From contig NZ_CP046401.1 in the NCBI RefSeq assembly GCF_009762775.1, positions 4,488,001 to 4,552,000 on the forward strand: a stretch of DNA of 64,000 bases, written 5' to 3'. Positions 51,892 through 60,567 of the stretch are shown here, one piece after another (the stretch's first letter is position 1; each line of letters opens with the position of its first letter). The DNA is from Maribellus comscasis (lineage in GTDB: Bacteria > Bacteroidota > Bacteroidia > Bacteroidales > Prolixibacteraceae). The notes below the pieces were generated by a model. That model had not been told where the DNA came from. It was given only the letters and a program-made list of their open reading frames with translations, and did no database searches. Both the position numbers and the translations under genes were made by a program.

Positions 51892-53733
51892 ATGAACTCT
51901 ACCGATAAAGGAATAAATGAAAATATTGCATTGAATGTTCCTGAAAAGACAATTCTTTTTGAAATTGCCTGGGAGGTATGTAATCAGGTTGGAGGAATTT
52001 ACACGGTTATTCGTTCAAAGGTTCCGTCTGTAATTCAAAAATGGGGAAAAGACAACTACTTTTTAGTAGGGCCTTATTTCGCAGAACAGGCCGCAGCTCA
52101 TTTCGATCCTGCTACCGATTTTTCTACACCAATAGGTAAAGCTGTTTTGAAAATGCAGGAGCGGGGTTTTGACGTTTATTACGGGCAGTGGATAGTTTCA
52201 GGAAGACCCAATGTAGTTTTGTTTAACCCGTATTCAGTTTACGACAAACTGGGCGAAATAAAACATTTTCTGTGGCAGGATTTTCATATATCAATGCCGG
52301 GTAATGATGAGCTTCTTGACAAAGTAGCAGCTTTTGGTTACCAGGTAAAAGAGTTTTTTCATTATCTGTGTTCAACCAAATTTTGTGAAGGCCCTGTAAT
52401 TACACACTTCCACGAATGGATGGCGGGACTACCTATTCCCGGAATTAGAAAAGAGAATTTAAATATTAAAATTGTTTTTACGACGCATGCAACGCTTCTG
52501 GGGAGATATTTGGCGATGAATGACCACCGGTTTTATGATCATTTGCCATTTTACAACTGGGAGGCAGAAGCAACAAAATTTAATGTTAAGTCCATTGCTG
52601 AAATTGAAAGAGCTTCAGCTCATGGTGCACATGTTTTTACTACGGTAAGTGAGGTGACAGGAAAAGAATGTACCCACTTGCTGGGGCGAACTCCTGATAT
52701 GATTTTGCCCAACGGATTAAATATAAGACGTTTTGAAGCCTTACATCAAATACAAAATCAACATGTTCAGGTGAAGGAACAGATTCACGATTTTGTAATG
52801 GGACATTTTTTTCAAAGCTACTCCTTCGATTTGGATAAAACATTGTATTTCTTTACATCGGGAAGATATGAATATCACAACAAAGGATACGATTTGACAT
52901 TGGAAGCCCTCGCCAGGTTAAACTGGAAAATGCAACAGGCAAATTCAGACATGACAGTTGTTTCGTTTTTTATAACAAAACGACCGTTTTACACATTTAA
53001 TCCTGATGTTTTGCATTCCAAAGCACAAATAGAAGACGTTCGCGGGGTTTGCGAAGAAATAAAACAACAGGTAGGTAAACAGTTGTATACAAAGATTACT
53101 TCGTCGGATGGACCTTATCAGTTCCCCGATTTAAGTGCGCTGGTTGATGACTATCTTCGCTTGAAATTAAGAAGGAATGTTCAAAGTTGGAAGACGCATC
53201 AGCTGCCTAAAATTGTTACTCATACTTTAATCGATGATGCAAAAGATGAAATATTGAATTTTCTTCGTACTGCCAATCTCGTTAATAACCGGCACGATAA
53301 AGTTAAAGTGGTTTATCATCCTGATTTTATCTCCACTTCAAATCCCTTGTTTAAAATGGATTATAACCAGTTTGTTCGCGGATGTCATTTGGGAATATTC
53401 CCGAGTATGTACGAACCATGGGGATACACCCCGCTTGAGTGTCTGGCGAGTGGATTGCCTTCGATAACAAGCGATATGGCCGGATTTGGCGATTATGTAG
53501 TAAAAGAAGTATCCGGCAACGACGCAAAAGGTTTATATATAATCAACCGCAGGGGCCGCGATTTTTATGAAGTTGCTGAAGACCTCGCCAACAAATTGTT
53601 TGCTTTTGTGCAGATGTCACGTCGTGAACGGATTGCCCTTCGGTATCGGTGTGAAGAAGCGTCGCTTCATTTCGATTGGTCAAATCTTGGCAAATATTAC
53701 GATGATGCTTATAATCTTGTAATAGAAAGATAA
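51892..53733 (+). CDS. glycogen synthase, GT3 (eukaryote-like) type
   Basis: The 613-residue GT-B glycosyltransferase begins its conserved part with LFEIAWEVCNQVGGIYTVIRSK, which is the GT3 form of the glycogen synthase start rather than bacterial GlgA (KxGGLxDV). The middle has TFHEWMAGL-type sequence (THFHEWMAGLPI), HATLLGRYL and TVSEVTGKEC; the C-terminal domain has IFPSMYEPWGYTPLECLASGLPSITSDMAGFGDY with the catalytic Glu. It makes alpha-1,4-glucan from a nucleotide-glucose. GT3 synthases are known in Bacteroidota. murI follows 14 bp later. Confidence 0.93.
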   Translation: MNSTDKGINENIALNVPEKTILFEIAWEVCNQVGGIYTVIRSKVPSVIQKWGKDNYFLVGPYFAEQAAAHFDPATDFSTPIGKAVLKMQERGFDVYYGQWIVSGRPNVVLFNPYSVYDKLGEIKHFLWQDFHISMPGNDELLDKVAAFGYQVKEFFHYLCSTKFCEGPVITHFHEWMAGLPIPGIRKENLNIKIVFTTHATLLGRYLAMNDHRFYDHLPFYNWEAEATKFNVKSIAEIERASAHGAHVFTTVSEVTGKECTHLLGRTPDMILPNGLNIRRFEALHQIQNQHVQVKEQIHDFVMGHFFQSYSFDLDKTLYFFTSGRYEYHNKGYDLTLEALARLNWKMQQANSDMTVVSFFITKRPFYTFNPDVLHSKAQIEDVRGVCEEIKQQVGKQLYTKITSSDGPYQFPDLSALVDDYLRLKLRRNVQSWKTHQLPKIVTHTLIDDAKDEILNFLRTANLVNNRHDKVKVVYHPDFISTSNPLFKMDYNQFVRGCHLGIFPSMYEPWGYTPLECLASGLPSITSDMAGFGDYVVKEVSGNDAKGLYIINRRGRDFYEVAEDLANKLFAFVQMSRRERIALRYRCEEASLHFDWSNLGKYYDDAYNLVIER

Positions 53734-53747
53734 CTGAAATAAACTGA

Positions 53748-54575
53748 ATGAAGCGAGCTCCGATTGGTATTTTTGATTCCGGTTACGGTGGATTGACAGT
53801 TTTAAAAGAAATTGTAAAGGTCTTGCCTGAATACGATTTTCTGTATTTGGGAGACAATGCTCGTAATCCCTATGGAACACGATCTTTTAAGGTGGTTTAC
53901 GAATATACCCTGGAAGCCGTAAAATATCTGTTTTCTCAAAATTGCCACTTAATTATTATAGCGTGTAATACAGCTTCAGCAAAAGCACTTCGGAATATTC
54001 AGCAGCTTGATTTACCCAAGATTGCACCGGAAAGAAGAGTTTTGGGGGTTATCAGGCCCAGTGTCGAAAAAGTAGCCGAGATCACTAAGAACGGTCATGT
54101 TGGGGTTTTGGGAACCGTTGGTACAGTTACCTCTGAATCCTACCCTATAGAATTGCAAAAATGGTCGGGAGGCAAAGTAAAATCAACAGTCCAGGAAGCC
54201 TGTCCGATGTGGGTCCCCATTGTAGAAAATAACGAAATCGAGACGGAAGGAGCGGAGTACTTTATTAAAAAGAATATTGAAAATATTCTCGTTAAAGATA
54301 AGGAAATTGACACATTGATTTTAGGTTGTACCCATTATCCATTGCTTATTAATTCTATTCAAAAATATGTTTCCAAAGGAATTCGTGTTCTTGAACAAGG
54401 TGAAATTGTTGCAGAGAAGCTGATCGATTATCTGGCACGTCATCCGGAAATTGATTCAAAAATATCCAAAAATGCAACAATCGAATTTCAGACTACTGAG
54501 GTAGCTAATAATTTTGAAGAAAAGGCAGCCTTGTTTCTTGAAAAAGAAGTGTCGGCTTACACAATTCATTTATAA
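53748..54575 (+). CDS. murI: glutamate racemase
   Basis: The 275-residue enzyme has APIGIFDSGYGGLTVLKEI, FLYLGDNARNPYGTRS, the first catalytic cysteine in IIACNTASAKAL, GVLGTVGTVTSESYP and the second in LILGCTHYPLL. It makes D-glutamate for peptidoglycan. It is 14 bp downstream of the glycogen synthase gene and convergent with the kinase gene, with an imperfect hairpin at 54581-54607 between them. Confidence 0.96.
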   Translation: MKRAPIGIFDSGYGGLTVLKEIVKVLPEYDFLYLGDNARNPYGTRSFKVVYEYTLEAVKYLFSQNCHLIIIACNTASAKALRNIQQLDLPKIAPERRVLGVIRPSVEKVAEITKNGHVGVLGTVGTVTSESYPIELQKWSGGKVKSTVQEACPMWVPIVENNEIETEGAEYFIKKNIENILVKDKEIDTLILGCTHYPLLINSIQKYVSKGIRVLEQGEIVAEKLIDYLARHPEIDSKISKNATIEFQTTEVANNFEEKAALFLEKEVSAYTIHL

Positions 54576-54589
54576 AAGAAATCAGGGTT

Positions 54590-55684
54590 TTAAACTATCT
54601 CCCTGATGACTGTTTTCATTTCATTTTCTTTTTTTGAAATTTCAGAGACCAGTCGGAATTGAGCCCGGGCGCGTTCGATGTTATGATCTGCGTGTTTAAT
54701 TTTATAATAGACATCACCGTCCAGATAATCAGTTAAAAAGCGAAGCCCCATAATAAAAGTCATAAATTTGGCTGAGTGGGGCAGAAGTTCAATTTCTTTT
54801 TCGGTTAAGAATGATTTTGTTTCATCAAGAAAACCACGGGCAAACGATTTGTAAATTTCCAGATCTAAAGTAATTTTGTCTAAGTCAGTTTCATCTTCCT
54901 CTGTTGTGCAGGCGGCGGTTCTGATGGCATCTCCAAAGTCGAAGTGAACCAATCCGGGCATTACTGTATCCAGGTCAATCACACAAAGAATCTGACCATC
55001 TTTGTCAAACAGAATATTGTTGATCTTGGTATCGTTGTGTGTTATTCGCGAAGGAATTTCATTGTTTCTGTGTGCACGGATTAGTGTGTGCATCTCCTCC
55101 TCATGTTCCAGAACAAAATCAATCTCTTTTTGAGTAAGCGAAATTCGGTTCTGAAAATTAACCTCCAGAGCTTTTCTGAAATTTCGGTAACGAAATTCAA
55201 TATTATGAAAATCTACAATTGTTTCGTTTAAAGGTTTTCCGGGAAGATCGGCAAGTTGTTGTTGAAAGTGCCCAAAACCTTTTCCGGCAAGAAATGCATG
55301 TTCCGGATTTTCTATCTTCTCAACACTTTGACTGCCTTCTACAAAAAGAAATACCGCCCAGTAATTTCCTTCAACATCTTTTAGAAAATATTCTCCTGTT
55401 TTAGTCTGAATATGTGTGATGACTTTTTTATCGGTTTCACCAACTCCCTGCGATTCCAATTTCTTACGAATGTGGTCGGTTACCCTGATGATGTTTTCCA
55501 TCATTCCGGCAATGTCTTTAAAAACATAATGATTCTTACGCTGAAGAATATAATCCGACAGTCCTGTTTCTTTAATACTTATTTTAAACGTATCGTTAAT
55601 GTGCCCGTTGCCAAAGGGTTCAATGTTCTCAACAGTTCCGTTGATACTAAATTGTGAGGCGATTTCAAAAAGAGGATATGACAT
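54590..55684 (-). CDS. N-acetylhexosamine 1-kinase-like phosphotransferase
   Basis: The 364-residue protein is of the APH/choline kinase fold. It has FGNGHINDTFKI, DYILQRKNHYVFKDI (ATP-binding Lys region), the catalytic loop RITHNDTKINNILFDKDGQILCVIDLDTVMPGLVHFDFGDAIR with the catalytic Asp, and LRFLTDYLDGDVYYKI. This wording matches the NahK-like family, which phosphorylates GlcNAc/GalNAc or related sugars at C1. It begins 2 bp after the nucleotidyltransferase gene, so the three genes from 57830 are one operon. Confidence 0.82.
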   Translation of the reverse strand: MSYPLFEIASQFSINGTVENIEPFGNGHINDTFKISIKETGLSDYILQRKNHYVFKDIAGMMENIIRVTDHIRKKLESQGVGETDKKVITHIQTKTGEYFLKDVEGNYWAVFLFVEGSQSVEKIENPEHAFLAGKGFGHFQQQLADLPGKPLNETIVDFHNIEFRYRNFRKALEVNFQNRISLTQKEIDFVLEHEEEMHTLIRAHRNNEIPSRITHNDTKINNILFDKDGQILCVIDLDTVMPGLVHFDFGDAIRTAACTTEEDETDLDKITLDLEIYKSFARGFLDETKSFLTEKEIELLPHSAKFMTFIMGLRFLTDYLDGDVYYKIKHADHNIERARAQFRLVSEISKKENEMKTVIREIV

Positions 55685-55686
55685 GA

Positions 55687-56586
55687 CTAAAATAATTTTT
55701 CGGGATATTCACCTTTGTTAATTAATTCCCTGATTTTTTCAACTACAAAAGGTTTGTCTTCTTTGTATGTTACTCCAAACCAGGGTGAATTTGCTTCTAA
55801 AACTTGTACTTCAACTTTTTTTTCCTGAATCAATTCAAAAACTACCGACGGAATATACATCTCTGATTTTGGTTTGTGAATTTCGGTTTTCAGGAAATCG
55901 ATAAATTTTTCTTCCAGAATATCAAAGATGGCAGGTTTAAACCCCCAGTTATTCATCGAAACTATTTCATTTCCTGTTAATTGGTTTTCGATGCCCCCTT
56001 CTTCAACGGAAACAATTTCTTTTCCTTTTTTTAGAATTTTAGTTGTTTCTACAATCTTTTGAAGATTTTTTTCTCTATCAACATCACAAATTCCACGCGA
56101 TACTGTTCCGAAATCAGATAAAGTATTTTTTAAACGATATCCTACCATTGAATATTCAGATTCTTTTTTTGATTCAGAAAGGTAATCAGCCATTACTTTG
56201 TATGCATTGTAGCCATAAAAATCGTCGGCATTCAGCGCACAAAATGGTTCTTTTACTGCGTCTTTGGCAACCAGGATGGCATGTGCAGTCCCCCAGGGCT
56301 TTTCACGTCCTTCCGGGAGAGTAAATCCTTCCGGCAGGTTGTCGAGTTCCTGGTAAACATATTCCACCTGAATTTTTCCCTGCAGTTTTTTGTCAAATTT
56401 TTCTTTAAAAGCATCGGCAAAACTTTCGCGAATAATAAAAACAACTTTGCCAAATCCAGCTTTTATAGCGTCGTAAATCGAATAATCAATAATTGCTTCG
56501 CCGTTTGGCCCCACAGGTTCTACCTGTTTTAGTCCACCAAAACGGCTTCCCATTCCTGCAGCAAGTATCAATAAGGTAGGTTTCAT
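55687..56586 (-). CDS. sugar-1-phosphate nucleotidyltransferase
   Basis: The 299-residue protein has LLILAAGMGSRFGGLKQVEPVG (nucleotide loop), EAIIDYSIYDAIKAGFGKVVFIIRE, EKPWGTAHAILVAKDA and LNADDFYGYNAYKVM (metal site). The GSRFGGLKQ form is different from RfbA and closer to a Bacteroidota group placed next to NahK-like kinases. It should make UDP- or another NDP-sugar from the sugar 1-phosphate produced by the kinase. The base and sugar are not certain. Confidence 0.82.
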   Translation of the reverse strand: MKPTLLILAAGMGSRFGGLKQVEPVGPNGEAIIDYSIYDAIKAGFGKVVFIIRESFADAFKEKFDKKLQGKIQVEYVYQELDNLPEGFTLPEGREKPWGTAHAILVAKDAVKEPFCALNADDFYGYNAYKVMADYLSESKKESEYSMVGYRLKNTLSDFGTVSRGICDVDREKNLQKIVETTKILKKGKEIVSVEEGGIENQLTGNEIVSMNNWGFKPAIFDILEEKFIDFLKTEIHKPKSEMYIPSVVFELIQEKKVEVQVLEANSPWFGVTYKEDKPFVVEKIRELINKGEYPEKLF

Positions 56587-56600
56587 AAATTGTTTTTTTA

Positions 56601-57830
56601 TTAATTAGATGTTCTGATTTTATGTCCGCTTATGGCATAGTAAAAAATAAAAAGAAAGCATGGAACAGCAATCCAGTATGCATTTTGCGCTCCTACAGCG
56701 TCTTTCAGAAATCCATAAAGTGTTGGAACAACAGCACCACCAACAATAGCGGTTACCAATAACGAAGAACCTGCTTTGGTAAATTTACCGAGGTCGGCCA
56801 TTGCCAGCGGCCATAATGCAGGCCACATTAAAGAACAACCCAGTGCCATCAAAAAGATAAACCAAATGGAGATGGCGGCCGGTGTAAATACAACTAAAAA
56901 GGAACCGGCAAGAGCAGTTACAGCGCTAATAAGAAGGGCTTTTGACTGACTCAGGTATTTAGGGATAAAAATTACGCCGCAAAGATATCCAATGGTCATC
57001 CCGATAGGAGCAATCCAGGCATAAAGATCGGCATTTGGGAGGTTCAAACTTACCGCATAATCTACCAGGGTTCCCAATGAAATTGTTTCAACACCTACGT
57101 AAAGAAAGAGCGTGATACTGCCCAGTATAAGGTGCGGAAACTGAAATATGGAAGTTTTGCCAGCTGCATAAGGAGCTTCTTCAACACTGTCAGAATCTTC
57201 TCCGGCTGCTTTTACTTCAGGAAGTCCTGAAAAATAGGCAAGCAGTCCGAGGAGAATAAATATGCCAATAATAATGTAAAACGGCAGGTTAATATCAGTT
57301 AACATTACATCGTCAACGCTCTTGTTAATTACAATTGCCAAAAAAACAGGAGAGATTGGCCAGGCCAGTTTGTTGGCAATTCCCATAATGCTCATTCGTT
57401 TAGCAGCGCTTTCAAGTGGCCCCAAAATGGTAATATACGGGTTTACCGATGCCTGAAGGAATGCATTTCCCATTCCACTTACAAAAGAAGCAAACAAAAA
57501 AAGCGGTAAACTTTCTAATTTAGCAGAAGGAATAAAAAGGTAGAAACCCAATGCAAACATCAGAAAGGATATGGCCATGGTGTTTTTGTATCCAATTCTT
57601 TTGATAAGCATTGAAGCCGGATAGCTAAAAATTAGAAATGCAGAAAATGTAGCTGCGATTACCAAATACGACTGACCCGATGAAATATGAAGTGCTTTGT
57701 TCAGTAAGGGAACCAGATAACTGTTGATTCCCAGAGCAAATCCAATGGCAAAAAACATAATCCCGACAATGATTAAAGGGAAAAGGTACGACTGCTTCTT
57801 TTCAGCAGAGACAGTTGTTTTTGTGCTCAT
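56601..57830 (-). CDS. sugar MFS transporter (FucP/NagP-like)
   Basis: The 409-residue protein has 12 membrane helices. The N-terminal half has FFAIGFALGINSYLVPLLNKALHISSGQSYLV and FSYPASMLIKRIGYKNTMAISFLMFALGF, followed by GMGNAFLQASVNPYITILGP, which matches the FucP/glucose-galactose MFS branch (G-N-xxQ-xxVNPY). It probably imports the sugar that the downstream kinase phosphorylates. It is the first gene of the operon; the nucleotidyltransferase gene begins 14 bp after its stop. Confidence 0.9.
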   Translation of the reverse strand: MSTKTTVSAEKKQSYLFPLIIVGIMFFAIGFALGINSYLVPLLNKALHISSGQSYLVIAATFSAFLIFSYPASMLIKRIGYKNTMAISFLMFALGFYLFIPSAKLESLPLFLFASFVSGMGNAFLQASVNPYITILGPLESAAKRMSIMGIANKLAWPISPVFLAIVINKSVDDVMLTDINLPFYIIIGIFILLGLLAYFSGLPEVKAAGEDSDSVEEAPYAAGKTSIFQFPHLILGSITLFLYVGVETISLGTLVDYAVSLNLPNADLYAWIAPIGMTIGYLCGVIFIPKYLSQSKALLISAVTALAGSFLVVFTPAAISIWFIFLMALGCSLMWPALWPLAMADLGKFTKAGSSLLVTAIVGGAVVPTLYGFLKDAVGAQNAYWIAVPCFLFIFYYAISGHKIRTSN

Positions 57831-58005
57831 AATCTTTTTATTTTATCAGGTAAATCTCGCTTAGTAATTTCTCATACGAAAGAAGGAAATCTTTTTGATA
57901 AAATAAAATGTTTATTGAAAAAGTTTTTAATTTTTTTAAAAAGATATCTTTTCCAAACTTTTTTATTTTAAAAGATTTGAGTGTTATTATGTAATTACTG
58001 AGAAT

Positions 58006-58518
58006 TTATTTGTACCAACTGGCATACATACCGTAAGAATTTGCTATGCGGTTAATTTCTCCCTCAAGCAAATCTTCACTGATTTCTTTTATTTTCTTAG
58101 CGGGAATTCCGGCGTAAACACTACCTGACTCAACAACAGTACCCTTTGTAACAACGGATCCTGCAGCAATAATTGTATTACTTTCAACAACTGCGTCGTC
58201 TAAAATTACCGAATTCATACCAACCATAACATTGTCTTTTATTGTGCAACCATGAACAATAGCTCCATGGGCAATGGTTACGTTATTTCCGATATTGGTT
58301 GGTGACTTTTTGTATGTAGCATGTATTACTGCGTTATCCTGTACATTGGTATTGTTTCCTATTTTAATATAATGAACATCCCCACGCAGTACGGCATTAA
58401 ACCAGATACTACAATTATCTCCCAATGAAACATCTCCTATAATTGTTGCCGTCTCTGCTAAAAAACAACCATTCCCAATTGCTGGTGTTTTACCGTTTAG
58501 AGTCTTTAATAGTGCCAC
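58006..58518 (-). CDS. gamma-class carbonic anhydrase-like protein
   Basis: The start is GTG at 58518 (GTG GCA CTA); no ATG fits the conserved N-terminus. The 170-residue protein is a left-handed beta helix of hexapeptide repeats: FLAETATIIGDVSLGDNCSIW, then VLRGDVHYIKIGNNTNVQDNAVIH and NVTIAHGAIVHGCTIKDNVMVG. The three zinc histidines are present (VIH, AHG, VHG). Many such proteins are gamma carbonic anhydrase homologues without shown activity. It is divergent from korA. Confidence 0.9.
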   Translation of the reverse strand: MALLKTLNGKTPAIGNGCFLAETATIIGDVSLGDNCSIWFNAVLRGDVHYIKIGNNTNVQDNAVIHATYKKSPTNIGNNVTIAHGAIVHGCTIKDNVMVGMNSVILDDAVVESNTIIAAGSVVTKGTVVESGSVYAGIPAKKIKEISEDLLEGEINRIANSYGMYASWYK

Positions 58519-58544
58519 TATCTATAATAATTTTAAATTGGTTT

Positions 58545-58574
58545 CAAATATATTAAAACCTTTAAATAATTGAA
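58545..58574 (-). promoter_or_regulatory. promoter of the gamma carbonic anhydrase gene (TTC-N19-TATATTTG)
   Basis: On the minus strand TTC (58574-58572), a 19-base spacer and TATATTTG (58552-58545) match the Bacteroidota promoter with one change in the -33 element. The GTG start is at 58518. Confidence 0.6.
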
Positions 58575-58604
58575 TATGTCATTACAAACTTGTTAAATAA
58601 TGGT

Positions 58605-58612
58605 TATTTTTG
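58605..58612 (+). promoter_or_regulatory. -7 element (TATTTTTG) for korA
   Basis: A full match to TAnnTTTG, 114 bases before the korA start. A TTA at 58582-58584 (spacer 20) is the best -33 candidate. Confidence 0.4.
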
Positions 58613-58726
58613 TTTGTCGTAATTAGTGATAAAAAATTTATGGATTCGATTCTGAAATTATAATCTTTTAATTTTGGGGTCGTTTTTCTTTTGAATTAAA
58701 GTTTTTAATGTATAAAGAATAATTAA

Positions 58727-60565
58727 ATGAAGGATGCAAAAGTAATTGAGTTGGATGAAGTCGCCATACGATTTTCAGGTGATTCAGGTGACGGAATGCA
58801 GCTTACAGGTACGTTGTTTTCGGATGCTACAGCTTTGTTGGGAAACGATATTTCGACTTTTCCCGACTATCCATCCGAAATCAGAGCTCCACAGGGAACG
58901 GTTGGAGGGGTGTCAGGTTTTCAGGTACAATTCGGACAAAAGCAAATTAATACTCCGGGCGATTATGCGCATGTTTTGATCGCGATGAATCCGGCGGCAG
59001 TTAAGGCCAATGCAAAATTTATGAAGCCCGGGGGTACCATAATTTATGATTCCGATGCTTTCAATGAGAAAAATCTAAATAAGGCGAATTTCAAAACTGA
59101 CGATCCATTTGGAGAATGCAACCTTGATGATTATTTTAAAATTCCGGTTCCGATTTCGAGCTTAACCAAAGAAGGATTAAAAGATTTTGGTCTGGATAAC
59201 AAAAGTGTTTTACGAAGCAAAAATATGTTTGCTTTAGGTTTGGTTTGCTGGATGTTTAATCGCCCGCTCGATTACATCGAAGAGTTTATCAAAAATAAAT
59301 TTGCCAAGAAACCAGTTGTGGTTGAGTCAAATGTTAAGGTGTTGCATGACGGTTACAACTACGGAATGAACATGCAGCATATGACTCCGAGTTATCTGGT
59401 AAATCCGGCAAATATTGAAAAAGGGACATACAGAAATATTAACGGAAACCATGCTACAGCCTGGGGACTGCTTGCTGCCGCTGAGAAATCGGGCCTGGAA
59501 CTGTTTTTAGGCTCGTATCCGATTACTCCAGCAACTGATATTTTATCGGCACTCTCGGAAAGAAAAGACTTAGGTGTAAAAACATTTCAGGCGGAAGATG
59601 AAATTGCCGGTATAACATCGGCGATAGGAGCTTCTTTTGCCGGCGACCTGGCTGTGACCACTACATCCGGTCCGGGGCTCGCATTAAAATCGGAAGCCAT
59701 CGGTTTGGCAGTTATGGCAGAGCTTCCGCTGGTAATTGTTAATGTTCAAAGAGGTGGTCCTTCAACCGGACTTCCAACCAAAACAGAACAGTCTGATTTA
59801 ATGCAGGCTTTGTATGGGCGAAATGGTGAAAGTCCGGTTGTTGTATTAGCCGCAAGTACTCCTTCCGATTGTTTCTGGTACGCTTTTAAAGCAGCAAAAA
59901 TTGCATTGGAAAGAATGGTTCCGGTTCTGCTTTTAACCGATGGTTTTTTGGGAAATGGAAGTGAACCATGGAGAATTCCAAAAATGTCGGAACTTCCGTC
60001 GATTACTCCACGGGTAGCAAAAGACGCCGGGAGTTTCCAGGCCTACAAACGTGATTCTGAAAACCTGGCCCGCGAATGGGCTTTCCCGGGAATGGCAGGT
60101 TTTGAGCATAGAATTGGTGGCCTGGAAAAGAATGAGACAGGCACTGTAAGTCATGATCCGGATAACCATCAAAAAAACACTGAGATTCGTGAAGAGAAAG
60201 TTCAGAGAGTGGTAGACATGGTTCCGGATTTGGAAACATGCGGTGACGATGAAGGAGACGTTTTGGTTGTTGCCTGGGGCGGAACATACGGGCACATGAT
60301 AAGTACAGTTCGCGAACTCAGAAAAGAAGGTAAAAATGTGAGCCTTGCTCATTTTAATTATATCAAACCTCTTCCCAAGAATACTGCTGATGTATTCAGT
60401 AAGTTCAAAAAAATTATTGTATGTGAGTTGAATCTTGGGCAGTTTGCTTCCTATCTGCGGGACAAAATGCCGCAATTTGAATACCACCAAAACAATAAAG
60501 TAAAAGGCTTACCATTTACTGTGAATGAATTGAAACAGAGCGTTTACAAATTACTGGAGGATTAA
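58727..60565 (+). CDS. korA: 2-oxoacid:acceptor oxidoreductase, alpha subunit (gamma-alpha fusion)
   Basis: The 612-residue protein joins a gamma domain (about 10-190; VAIRFSGDSGDGMQLTGTLFS, DYPSEIRAPQGTVGGVSGFQ) and an alpha domain (about 220-612; FLGSYPITPATDILSALSE, AEDEIAGITSAIGASFAG, TTSGPGLALKSEAIGLAVM). This is the KorA layout of 2-oxoglutarate:ferredoxin oxidoreductase. It makes succinyl-CoA (or another acyl-CoA) and reduced ferredoxin with the beta subunit 2 bp downstream. Substrate by sequence alone is most likely 2-oxoglutarate. Confidence 0.92.
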   Translation: MKDAKVIELDEVAIRFSGDSGDGMQLTGTLFSDATALLGNDISTFPDYPSEIRAPQGTVGGVSGFQVQFGQKQINTPGDYAHVLIAMNPAAVKANAKFMKPGGTIIYDSDAFNEKNLNKANFKTDDPFGECNLDDYFKIPVPISSLTKEGLKDFGLDNKSVLRSKNMFALGLVCWMFNRPLDYIEEFIKNKFAKKPVVVESNVKVLHDGYNYGMNMQHMTPSYLVNPANIEKGTYRNINGNHATAWGLLAAAEKSGLELFLGSYPITPATDILSALSERKDLGVKTFQAEDEIAGITSAIGASFAGDLAVTTTSGPGLALKSEAIGLAVMAELPLVIVNVQRGGPSTGLPTKTEQSDLMQALYGRNGESPVVVLAASTPSDCFWYAFKAAKIALERMVPVLLLTDGFLGNGSEPWRIPKMSELPSITPRVAKDAGSFQAYKRDSENLAREWAFPGMAGFEHRIGGLEKNETGTVSHDPDNHQKNTEIREEKVQRVVDMVPDLETCGDDEGDVLVVAWGGTYGHMISTVRELRKEGKNVSLAHFNYIKPLPKNTADVFSKFKKIIVCELNLGQFASYLRDKMPQFEYHQNNKVKGLPFTVNELKQSVYKLLED

Positions 60566-60567
60566 AA

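Noticed and set aside
54581-54607. Hairpin between convergent murI and kinase genes
   Set aside because: The 7-bp stem has a 13-base loop, overlaps the kinase stop and lacks T tracts on either side, so I do not call it a terminator.
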